A DNA stretch of 52,329 bases. Origin: an uncultured Algibacter sp. (lineage in GTDB: Bacteria > Bacteroidota > Bacteroidia > Flavobacteriales > Flavobacteriaceae). The stretch covers positions 1 through 52,329 of the forward strand of contig CALKXS010000006.1 in the NCBI GenBank assembly GCA_938003745.1. The letters run 5' to 3'. The notes beneath the pieces were generated by a model. It saw nothing but the letters and a program-made list of their open reading frames with translations, searched no databases and was not told where the DNA came from. The translations under genes and the position numbers were made by a program. Shown here piece after piece: positions 16,880 through 25,189 of this stretch. How positions within the stretch are numbered: position 1 is the first letter of the stretch; each line of letters starts with the position of its first letter.

Positions 16880-17559
16880 TATAATTGGCTAAGGTATTTT
16901 TCACTAAACTCTGTGAAATTTGTAATTTCTTTTTCATACAATTTTTGAAATCTAATAATTGGTTCTCGTAATACAAAGTGTATATCTTCGCCATCTTCTA
17001 CAGCTAAATTTGTAATCCATCCCAACTTATTAAATTCTCGTAGTACACTCTTAAATGGCTTAATAACCTTTAATGACCAGTCGCCTTCCAAGTATTCGTC
17101 CTGTACTTTGTTAAAAAATAATTTTTTGTACAAAATATTATTGTCACTTTCTTTAATCTCCTTTTTTATATCTGAAAAGCGTACTTCTTTTTTACTTTCA
17201 AAATATCGCTCGTAATACATATTGAGTAGTATAAGACCTATCAAGGTTTGTTTTTGCGTTAGCTTTTTGTGTCGTGATGGGTTAGCAAGTGCTCCTTTAG
17301 ATGCATCAGGATAATCTACGTAATAGTATTTTGAGTCTTCTCTACTTTCCATTATTAGTTCTAAACCATATATCTTTTCATAATAATATGAAAGCTCGTT
17401 GAAATAGTCCTTAAGTAGTTTATAAAGATAAAATCTATCGTTTTGAATATGTCTACCAGATAGTAGTTCAATATTTAAATCTGCAAAATATTCTTGAACA
17501 TCTGCGTTTTTAAAAAACGAAAATTTTTGACTTACTTCTTTATTATTTTCATTTTCCAT
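16879..17559 (-). CDS. jetB: Wadjet protein JetB (MukE-like)
   Basis: A 226-residue protein of the JetB/DUF4194 type by position, size and content: winged-helix-like segments, an aromatic-rich N-terminal half (RFYLYKLLKDYFNELSYYYEK), and a conserved-looking FVLREPIIRF near the C-terminus. In Wadjet, JetB binds the kleisin-like JetA and shapes the SMC head complex. Its start lies inside the end of jetA (28-nt overlap) and its stop overlaps the jetC start by one base. Confidence 0.8.
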   Translation of the reverse strand: MENENNKEVSQKFSFFKNADVQEYFADLNIELLSGRHIQNDRFYLYKLLKDYFNELSYYYEKIYGLELIMESREDSKYYYVDYPDASKGALANPSRHKKLTQKQTLIGLILLNMYYERYFESKKEVRFSDIKKEIKESDNNILYKKLFFNKVQDEYLEGDWSLKVIKPFKSVLREFNKLGWITNLAVEDGEDIHFVLREPIIRFQKLYEKEITNFTEFSEKYLSQL

Positions 17560-18830
17560 AATGCAATATTTTGAGACAGCGATGACTTGGGGATTTCTCT
17601 GTCTATTTTAATTTCGTAATCGTTATTGTGTCTAGCAAACTCTACAAGTTCAAATCCTACTTTAAGTGCGATTAAGGCATCATTTTCTTTTGAAGCTATT
17701 TCGTAAAAATGATTACTAAAATCAAATTCCCCATCGTTGCTTAACTGCTTTTTAAAATGATTTACCCATTTGGCGGTATTCTCTTGACGAGTTAGTTCGG
17801 TATCTAATTTTGAGATTTGTGACTTAAGGTGTGCTTCATTAACTTTAGGTTCAATAACATAGCTCTTCTGAATACCAAACTCTTCATAATAAACCAAACC
17901 GACGTGTTTAAAACGTTCAGAAACAACAGATTTTAAAGGAAATTTTTCAGACAATGTAATACCATCTTTTTTAGAAAAGGACGCTTGTTCTAATGTGAAT
18001 TTTAAAAAACGTTTTACATTTATTCTAACTGCCGATTTATTTTTAAAATTATCTTGTACTGTTATTAATTGAGTGCTTGCGTAAGCCGACCTATCTAATA
18101 ATTGTCCTAATTTATATTCTACTTCAACGAAAAACTCATCTACCTTCTTTTTAATTTGAACGGCTCTGTCGTATTCTTCTCTTAATATTTTATGAGTTTC
18201 TTTCTGTTCAGGCGTTTTAGTTTCAGGAAGGCTGTTTTTTCTTTTTAAAAAATAGTCAACGACCTGCTCTATTTCCTCGTCAAGGCTATTACTTATTAGT
18301 AAAGTATCTTTAATCTCGTCACTTTTTGCTGTAATTTTCTCAAATAATATGGAAACATTCTCAGCTGTTTTTAATGCCGAGTCTTGGTCTTGATTGATAT
18401 AAATGTTGAGCTCGTCAATAGCTTTATTAACGTAATCCTTTAATGATTCTAAATGATCTATAATTACAGTACCGCTATTACCTTCAAAATTAAATTCATA
18501 CCATCTATTAAAATCATCTATACTTTTAATATCTGAAGCTGTAAAGTCTGCAAGTTTTTTGAAAGTGTCACGAAGCGGAAACTTTGCGTAGGGGCTATAA
18601 AGTTTATTATCTATAAGCTTAACGAACTTAAGTGCAAAGTCAGTAAGCGCATATTTAAAGCGTTCTTCTCTTGGATGTTCTAAATAGTACTTCAACAAAC
18701 CATCTACAATAGGATCAGTATGAGGTATGCTACTGCTTTCCATTAAAGCCACATCTTTTATACACCTTTCAATATCTTTATAGGTAAAGTGCTTGTTAAT
18801 CTGTTTATTAATGATTTTTTTATGAAGCAT
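17532..18830 (-). CDS. jetA: Wadjet protein JetA (kleisin-like)
   Basis: A 432-residue, mostly helical protein, first gene of the operon jetABCD, in the place and size of the kleisin-like JetA. The N-terminal helical domain (HFTYKDIERCIKDVALMES, then YLEHPREERFKYALTDFALKF) is followed by helices and a C-terminal winged-helix-like end. Assignment rests on operon order more than on clear sequence identity; it appears diverged from the best-known DUF3375 form. No strong promoter box is seen in the ~230 bp upstream. Confidence 0.75.
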   Translation of the reverse strand: MLHKKIINKQINKHFTYKDIERCIKDVALMESSSIPHTDPIVDGLLKYYLEHPREERFKYALTDFALKFVKLIDNKLYSPYAKFPLRDTFKKLADFTASDIKSIDDFNRWYEFNFEGNSGTVIIDHLESLKDYVNKAIDELNIYINQDQDSALKTAENVSILFEKITAKSDEIKDTLLISNSLDEEIEQVVDYFLKRKNSLPETKTPEQKETHKILREEYDRAVQIKKKVDEFFVEVEYKLGQLLDRSAYASTQLITVQDNFKNKSAVRINVKRFLKFTLEQASFSKKDGITLSEKFPLKSVVSERFKHVGLVYYEEFGIQKSYVIEPKVNEAHLKSQISKLDTELTRQENTAKWVNHFKKQLSNDGEFDFSNHFYEIASKENDALIALKVGFELVEFARHNNDYEIKIDREIPKSSLSQNIALWKMKIIKK

Positions 18831-19045
18831 ATAAACGGTTATACCATCAGTCTTTTTAGGGATAAGACTTGAGTATGATGCGTTTATGTCTGTTAAATCG
18901 AAATCTATAATTAATTAAGTTTAATTATTTGTGAGTTTACTAAGTTAAAAGAATTTCATTGTGATTTGTTCTTAATTTTCTAAAATGTGATTTTATGGAG
19001 AGCATAACAATTAGTTAAAGACAGCCTCAATGTTAAATAAATTTT

Positions 19046-19053
19046 TAACTTTG
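19046..19053 (+). promoter_or_regulatory. Flavobacterial -7 box TAACTTTG
   Basis: The box matches the Bacteroidota TAnnTTTG consensus and ends 6 bases before the ATG at 19060, so the leader would be almost absent. The -33 TTG is not clear. Confidence 0.5.
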
Positions 19054-19059
19054 TATTAA

Positions 19060-19479
19060 ATGAAACAATTCATCCACAAATCAATGGCAGTTTTTATGGC
19101 GGCCGTAGTTCTTATGACTACGATGTCGTTTACTGTGGATATGCACTATTGTGGAGATACGCTTGTTGATTTTTCTTTTGTTCAGCAAGTAGAAACTTGC
19201 GGAATGGAAAAAGAGCAAGTAACTACTTCTTGTGAAAAGCCAATGTTATCGCAAAAATCTTGCTGCTCTGATGAGCAAATGGTAAAACAGGGGCAAGATG
19301 ATTTAAAGGTTTCTTTTGATTCACTCAGTTTCGAGCAACAAGTTTTTGTTGTCTCATTTACTTATTCTTATTTAAACTTATTTGAAGGAACCGCATCTAC
19401 AGATGTTCCTTTTAAAGACTACCCACCGCCCTTTGTCAAGCGGGATGTGCAAGTATTGCACCAGACCTACTTAATTTGA
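19060..19479 (+). CDS. HYC_CC_PP family small exported protein
   Basis: A 139-residue protein with a signal peptide/hydrophobic N-terminus (about 8-26) and the three landmarks of the Bacteroidota HYC_CC_PP family: HYC near 30-32, CC (SCCSDE) near 68-69 and a PPP segment (DYPPPFV) near 122-127. These proteins usually precede metal-efflux RND genes, as here, where a CusA-type pump starts 107 bp downstream. The role is presumably periplasmic metal binding or sensing; it is not established. Confidence 0.85.
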   Translation: MKQFIHKSMAVFMAAVVLMTTMSFTVDMHYCGDTLVDFSFVQQVETCGMEKEQVTTSCEKPMLSQKSCCSDEQMVKQGQDDLKVSFDSLSFEQQVFVVSFTYSYLNLFEGTASTDVPFKDYPPPFVKRDVQVLHQTYLI

Positions 19480-19586
19480 TGTATTAGACTTTTGAAACGA
19501 AGCCCAGAGTTATACTGTAGTGGGCTAAATCTCGTGTACGGTATTTTTTGCTTCGCACAATTTCAACTATCTAATAATCAAATCTT

Positions 19587-22500
19587 ATGCTTAATAAGGC
19601 GATTAAATTTCTTATTGAAAACAAACTTGTAGCGGTACTTCTTTTAACTCTTTTTGTGGGTTGGGGAGTTGTAAATGCACCATTTAATTGGGATACAGGT
19701 ATTTTACCAACTAATCCAGTAGCGGTAGATGCTATTCCAGATATAGGCGAGAATCAACAAATTGTCTTTACAAAATGGCAAGGGCGTTCTCCGCAAGATA
19801 TCGAAGACCAAATTACTTATCCACTTACTACTTCGCTTCTGGGTATTCCTGGCGTTAAAACCATTCGTAGTTCTTCTATGTTTGGTTTCTCAAGTATCTA
19901 TATCATTTTTGAAGAGGACGTAGAGTTTTATTGGTCACGTAGCCGTATTCTTGAAAAACTCAATTCACTTCCTGCAAATTTATTACCAGATGGAGTAAAC
20001 CCATCTTTGGGACCAGATGCTACAGGATTAGGCCAAATTTTCTGGTACACACTCGAAGGTCGTGACCAAGACGGTAATGTTACTGGTGGTTGGGATTTAC
20101 AAGAACTACGTAGTATTCAGGATTATTATGTGAAGTATGGATTATCCTCTGCGGGTGGCGTTTCAGAAGTGGCATCCATCGGTGGTTACGTTCAGGAGTA
20201 TCAAGTTGATATTGACCCAGAAAAAATGCGTCAGTACAATATTAGCCTCTCCCAAATAGCAAAAGCTGTCAAGGAAAGCAATCAAGACATCGGTGCTCAA
20301 ACCTTAGAAATTAACCAAGCCGAATATCTTGTGCGTGGTTTAGGGTATGTGAAATCGATAGCAGATATAGAAAATGCAGTTGTAGATTCAGAAAACTTCA
20401 CCTCTATACGTATAAAGGATGTTGCAAACGTCCATTTAGGACCAGCAACAAGGCGTGGTATTCTTGACAAAGAAGGTGCCGAAGTTGTAGGTGGTGTTGT
20501 CGTAGCAAGATACGGAGCAAACCCAATGGAAGTCATTAATAATGTAAAAGAACAAATTGCAGAATTAAGTTCTGGATTACCCACAAAAACACTCTCAGAT
20601 GGTAGAATTTCTCAAGTAACTATTGTTCCTTTCTATGACCGTACAGAGCTTATTCAAGAGACTTTACACACCTTAAATGAGGCCTTAACCTTAGAAATAT
20701 TGATTACTATTTTGGTTATTATCATTATGGTATTCAATTTACGCGCATCTATCCTTATTTCTGGATTGTTACCTGTTGCGGTTTTAATGGTATTTGTTGC
20801 TATGAAACTGTTTGATGTAGATGCAAACATTGTGGCATTATCAGGTATTGCCATCGCTATTGGGACAATGGTAGATGTAGGCGTCATACTTGCCGAAAAT
20901 ATGATACGGCATCTGGATGACGAGAAATTACGATTGCAAGAAGACGGCACGCCTTTCACGATGAATGAGGTAATTTATAACGCTACTGCAGAAGTTTCAG
21001 GCGCGATTTTAACTGCCGTTCTTACTACGATTATCAGTTTTGTTCCCGTATTTACAATGATAGGTGCCGAAGGTAAATTATTCCGTCCGCTTGCCTTTAC
21101 TAAAACAATGGCACTTTCGGCATCACTAGTTATCGCACTCTTTTTAATTCCGCCATTTGCAGCCTTCTTATTTAAAAAGTCAAGCATCCGTGAGCGTTCT
21201 AAATACGCTCTTAACGGCATACTTATTTTATTGGGAATTGCAGCAATTGTCTATGGATTCTGGCTCGGTCTTATTCTCATTGGTTTTGCAATTACCGCTT
21301 TGTTGTCTATGCGTGGTATGCTTTCGCGAAAGCGTGCAAACCTCATTAACATCATCATATCTGCAGCAGCTATAGTTATACTTCTTGCGGAGTACTGGCG
21401 ACCTTTAGGTTTTGACCGAAGTATTATTCTGAATTTGATATTTGTTTCTATTATCTGTTTCGGAATACTGGGGATTTTTTCTGTTTTCAGAATGTATTAT
21501 GATAGCATATTACGCTGGGCGTTAGCAAATAAGCTACTGTTTTTAATCATTCCAGCAACCGTATTGACGTTTGGGTTCCTAATTATGCGTAATACTGGTA
21601 AAGAATTTATGCCAGCACTTAATGAAGGGTCATTTCTATTAATGCCTACTTCTTTGCCACACGCTGGAGTTGAAGAAAATAAACGTGTATTGCAACAACT
21701 GGATATGGCAGTGGCAAGCATTCCAGAAATTGAAACGGTGGTAGGTAAATCAGGAAGAACAGAATCTGCATTAGATCCTGCTCCGCTATCAATGTACGAG
21801 AATGTAATTCAGTATAAATCTGAATTTATGCGTAACGCTCAAGGCGAACGACAACGTTATAAGGTAAATGACGATGGCCTCTTTGTACTTAGGAATAATA
21901 CCTTCATCATAAACCCCAATAATGAAGTTGAGAATGATGCAAATTATGATAAAGTAAGTCTACAGACTTCTGCAAAGCGGGATGATTTAATTGAAGATAA
22001 CGATGGCGAGTATTACAGAAACTGGCGACCAAATATTAATAGTCCGGATGATATTTGGAGCGAAATCGTAAAGGTCACCAAGTTCCCAGGAGTTACTTCA
22101 GCGCCCAAATTACAGCCCATTGAAACTAGGCTCGTAATGCTACAAACGGGAATGCGAGCGCCTATGGGAATTAAAGTAAAGGGTCCTGATTTAAAAACGA
22201 TTGAGGATTTCGGCTTACAATTAGAAGGAATTTTAAAACAAGCCGAAGGCGTAAAAGAACAAGCTGTTTTTGCAGACCGCATTGTTGGGAAACCTTATTT
22301 ACTTATTGATATCAAGCGAGAGCAACTGGCGAGATACGGCATATCAGTAATGGATGTGCAGGAGGTTCTTAAAGTAGCCGTGGGCGGAATGCCACTTACT
22401 CAAACCGTAGAAGGTCGAGAGCGATACGCAGTTCGAGTACGATACCCAAGAGAGTTGCGTGCTAATCCTGACGACCTTAAAAAAATATATGTGCCTGTTG

Positions 22501-23339
22501 AGAAAGGTAGTCCAGTTCCTTTAGGAGAGTTGGTAGAAATCCGATACGAGCAAGGACCACAAGTCATAAAAAGTGAAGACACGTTCTTAATCGGTTATGT
22601 GCTGTTTGACAAGCTAGACGGTTTTGCCGAAGTGGATGTTGTAGAAAACGCACAAGCTCTAATTCAAGAAAACATTGATAATGGAAAATTGATTGTTCCT
22701 TCAGGAATAAGCTATCGTTTTACAGGAACGTATGAAAACCAGCTACGAGCAGAAAAAACCCTTTCTGTGGTTGTCCCACTCGCACTGGTCATCATCTTTT
22801 TAATTCTGTATTTCCAGTTTAAATCGGTTTCTACATCGCTTATGGTTTTTACGGGAATCACAGTCGCTTTTGCAGGTGGTTTTATAATGATCTGGCTATA
22901 TGGTCAAGATTGGTTTTTCAATTTTAGTCTATTTGGCGAGAATATGCGAGACCTTTTTAATATGAAAACTATCAATTTAAGTGTGGCGGTTTGGGTAGGT
23001 TTTATAGCCCTTTTTGGAATCGCAACAGATGATGGAGTGGTAATGGCAACGTATCTCACACAAACTTTTGACCGAGAAAATCCTACAGATATAAAAGGAA
23101 TAAGACACGCAGCTCTTGAGGCTGCTGGTAAACGTATTCGCCCTTGTTTAATGACTACTGTAACGACCATACTTGCCTTACTTCCAGTATTGACATCTAC
23201 AGGAAAAGGAAGTGATATAATGATACCTATGGCAATCCCAATTTTTGGCGGAATGGTTATCGACATCACGTCCTATTTTATAGTTCCTGTACTATATAGC
23301 TGGAAAAAAGAATACCAACTTAAAAGAGCAAACAAATGA
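19587..23339 (+). CDS. cusA: CusA-type heavy-metal RND efflux pump (Cu/Ag class)
   Basis: A 1250-residue inner-membrane proton-driven pump of the HME-RND family. The TM4 motif GIAIAIGTMVDVGVILAEN (about 418-436) is the HME4 type (AxAxGxxVDxxxxxxEN) associated with monovalent Cu/Ag, unlike the DFGxxxDG of divalent pumps. It is longer than E. coli CusA because of extra hydrophobic sequence near 535-625 and an added periplasmic insert near 755-800; this is common in the phylum. A palindrome copy sits in the extra segment (LSRKR). The TolC gene starts at its stop (4-nt overlap). Confidence 0.9.
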   Translation: MLNKAIKFLIENKLVAVLLLTLFVGWGVVNAPFNWDTGILPTNPVAVDAIPDIGENQQIVFTKWQGRSPQDIEDQITYPLTTSLLGIPGVKTIRSSSMFGFSSIYIIFEEDVEFYWSRSRILEKLNSLPANLLPDGVNPSLGPDATGLGQIFWYTLEGRDQDGNVTGGWDLQELRSIQDYYVKYGLSSAGGVSEVASIGGYVQEYQVDIDPEKMRQYNISLSQIAKAVKESNQDIGAQTLEINQAEYLVRGLGYVKSIADIENAVVDSENFTSIRIKDVANVHLGPATRRGILDKEGAEVVGGVVVARYGANPMEVINNVKEQIAELSSGLPTKTLSDGRISQVTIVPFYDRTELIQETLHTLNEALTLEILITILVIIIMVFNLRASILISGLLPVAVLMVFVAMKLFDVDANIVALSGIAIAIGTMVDVGVILAENMIRHLDDEKLRLQEDGTPFTMNEVIYNATAEVSGAILTAVLTTIISFVPVFTMIGAEGKLFRPLAFTKTMALSASLVIALFLIPPFAAFLFKKSSIRERSKYALNGILILLGIAAIVYGFWLGLILIGFAITALLSMRGMLSRKRANLINIIISAAAIVILLAEYWRPLGFDRSIILNLIFVSIICFGILGIFSVFRMYYDSILRWALANKLLFLIIPATVLTFGFLIMRNTGKEFMPALNEGSFLLMPTSLPHAGVEENKRVLQQLDMAVASIPEIETVVGKSGRTESALDPAPLSMYENVIQYKSEFMRNAQGERQRYKVNDDGLFVLRNNTFIINPNNEVENDANYDKVSLQTSAKRDDLIEDNDGEYYRNWRPNINSPDDIWSEIVKVTKFPGVTSAPKLQPIETRLVMLQTGMRAPMGIKVKGPDLKTIEDFGLQLEGILKQAEGVKEQAVFADRIVGKPYLLIDIKREQLARYGISVMDVQEVLKVAVGGMPLTQTVEGRERYAVRVRYPRELRANPDDLKKIYVPVEKGSPVPLGELVEIRYEQGPQVIKSEDTFLIGYVLFDKLDGFAEVDVVENAQALIQENIDNGKLIVPSGISYRFTGTYENQLRAEKTLSVVVPLALVIIFLILYFQFKSVSTSLMVFTGITVAFAGGFIMIWLYGQDWFFNFSLFGENMRDLFNMKTINLSVAVWVGFIALFGIATDDGVVMATYLTQTFDRENPTDIKGIRHAALEAAGKRIRPCLMTTVTTILALLPVLTSTGKGSDIMIPMAIPIFGGMVIDITSYFIVPVLYSWKKEYQLKRANK
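21319..21334. repeat. Iterated palindrome in cusA-like gene (15/16)
   Basis: TGCTTTCGCGAAAGCG, read as L-S-R-K-R in a cytoplasmic loop of the pump. Confidence 0.93.
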
Positions 23340-24553
23340 AAAATACACTAATAATTCTTTGTCTTTTGTTTGTTTCCGCTTTCGTGAAAGCGCAACAATT
23401 ACAAGCATATATAAACGAGGCACAATCTAATAATCCAGAAATACAAGCTTTTGAACTGCGCTATAATAGAGCCGAAGAAAAAGTAAATGAGGCCGACTGG
23501 ATTCCTAATACAGAGATAAGCGCAGGCTATTTTGTGAGCACACCAGAAACCAGAACAGGAGCGCAACGAGCGCGTATAGGTGTAAAACAAATGTTGCCTT
23601 GGTTCGGAACTATAACAGCACGTGAAAATTATGCCACCTCAATGGCAGATGCTGAGTATGTGGAAATCGCTATCGCAAAACGAAAGTTAGCGCTTTCTGT
23701 TTCTCAATCGTATTATAGACTGTACGCCATTCGGGCAAAGCAAGAAGTACTTGAAGAGAATATCCAGCTTTTAAATACTTACGAGCGATTAGCTTTAACA
23801 TCTGTAGAGGTGGGCAAAGCGAGTGCGGTAGATGTACTGCGTTTACAAATACGTCAGAATGAAATGCAACAGAAAAAAGAGGTGCTGGAAGAAGAATATA
23901 GCGCAGAGCAAACTGTGTTTAATAATTTGTTGAATACAGATAAAAATGCGCTGGTTACCATTCCTGCCGAGATGAATATTCCAGAAATAGACCTAACAAA
24001 TACTTTAGCCGATTTAGCCTTAAACCCTGAATTACTCAAGTACGATAAACTTTATGAATCTGTAGCGCAATCAGAATTACTCAATCAGCGTGAAGGATTG
24101 CCTATGATAGGTTTTGGCGTGGATTATTTACCTGTTAGTGAGCGTACAGATGCATTTCCTAGCGATAATGGTAAAGATATTTTGATGCCTATGGTTTCTG
24201 TTTCTATTCCCATTTTTAATAATCGTTATAAATCTATTTCCAAGCAAAATGAACTGCGACAGCAAGAAATCAACTTGCAAAAGGATGAGCGATTAAACGT
24301 GTTGGAGTCCGCTTTCGCGAAAGCGATATCCCAACGCAACCAGTCCAGAATAGCATACAACACACAAGCTAAAAATTTGAAGCAAGCTAAAGATGCGGAA
24401 CAGATTCTCATCAAGAATTATGAAACGGGAACCATCGATTTTAACGATGTACTGGATATACAAGAGCTACAACTCAAATTTGAGTTAAATCAGGTGGAAT
24501 CCATACAGATGTATTACATACAATCTGCACTTATTAATTACCTAATCAACTAA
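23336..24553 (+). CDS. TolC-family outer-membrane factor
   Basis: A 405-residue protein with a signal peptide (cleavage probably before QQLQAY) and the paired helical repeats of TolC/OEP proteins. It forms the outer-membrane exit duct for the pump encoded immediately upstream. No adaptor lies between pump and duct; the matching CusB-type adaptor is at 31812. Two palindrome copies are inside: one forms the end of the signal peptide (AFVKA), the other lies in the coiled-coil part. Confidence 0.88.
   Translation: MKNTLIILCLLFVSAFVKAQQLQAYINEAQSNNPEIQAFELRYNRAEEKVNEADWIPNTEISAGYFVSTPETRTGAQRARIGVKQMLPWFGTITARENYATSMADAEYVEIAIAKRKLALSVSQSYYRLYAIRAKQEVLEENIQLLNTYERLALTSVEVGKASAVDVLRLQIRQNEMQQKKEVLEEEYSAEQTVFNNLLNTDKNALVTIPAEMNIPEIDLTNTLADLALNPELLKYDKLYESVAQSELLNQREGLPMIGFGVDYLPVSERTDAFPSDNGKDILMPMVSVSIPIFNNRYKSISKQNELRQQEINLQKDERLNVLESAFAKAISQRNQSRIAYNTQAKNLKQAKDAEQILIKNYETGTIDFNDVLDIQELQLKFELNQVESIQMYYIQSALINYLIN
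23377..23392. repeat. Iterated palindrome in tolC signal peptide (15/16)
   Basis: CGCTTTCGTGAAAGCG, read as A-F-V-K-A. The central G-for-C change swaps Ala for Val within the signal-peptide end. Confidence 0.88.
24310..24325. repeat. Iterated palindrome, perfect 16-mer
   Basis: CGCTTTCGCGAAAGCG read as A-F-A-K-A in the TolC-family gene. Confidence 0.95.
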
Positions 24554-24556
24554 CCG

Positions 24557-25123
24557 ATGGAAAAGAAATTATTCATAAAAAATATGGTGTGCAATCGCTG
24601 TATTAAAGCGATTCAGAGCGATGTTGAAACATTAGGGATTCGATTAAAGCATATTGAATTAGGTTCTATTATTTACGAGGAGAAATCTAAAGATGATTTT
24701 GAGAATATAAAAACGATTTTAGAACGTAATGGTTTTGAAATTTTACTTGCTCAAGACAAACAATTAGTAGAACAAACTAAAATTGAACTTATCAAATTAC
24801 TGCGAAAATTGCCTTTGCAATTAGAGAAAACACTCTCTAAATATTTAGAAAGTACGATGAATATTGAGTACTCAAAAATCAGTAAGATTTTTTCATTCAA
24901 TGAAAGTATAACTATAGAAAAATACTTTATCAAATTGAAAATAGAAAAAGTAAAAGAACTGATTCAATTACAAGAAAACAACTTTACAGAAATTTCACAA
25001 CTACTTGATTATAGCAATTTAACGCATTTAAGTAATCAATTTAAAAATGAGACAGGTATGAGCTTAACAGAGTACAAAGACAACAAGCAAAATTTTAGGA
25101 GTCCTTTAGACCGAATTGTGTAA
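24557..25123 (+). CDS. AraC-like regulator with HMA-like metal-binding N-terminus
   Basis: A 188-residue protein. The N-terminus (residues 1-70) has an HMA-like fold signature with C-x-x-C (NMVCNRCIKAIQ). The C-terminal half is an AraC-type helix-turn-helix (IEKYFIKLKIEKVKELI, then QLLDYSNLTHLSNQFKNETG). It sits 3 bp after the TolC gene and 66 bp before the multicopper oxidase, so it probably senses copper and controls this cluster. Domain order is fairly clear; the sensed metal is inferred from context. Confidence 0.8.
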   Translation: MEKKLFIKNMVCNRCIKAIQSDVETLGIRLKHIELGSIIYEEKSKDDFENIKTILERNGFEILLAQDKQLVEQTKIELIKLLRKLPLQLEKTLSKYLESTMNIEYSKISKIFSFNESITIEKYFIKLKIEKVKELIQLQENNFTEISQLLDYSNLTHLSNQFKNETGMSLTEYKDNKQNFRSPLDRIV

Positions 25124-25189
25124 ACACCAACCATAATTAATAGATAGCAAGCTGGTAACCAACAGTATTTTTATAAAAAAAAGATAACT

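Noticed and set aside
19501-19526. Inverted repeat AGCCCA/TGGGCT after the HYC_CC_PP gene as a terminator.
   Set aside because: Only six pairs, a 14-nt loop and no following T run; not convincing.
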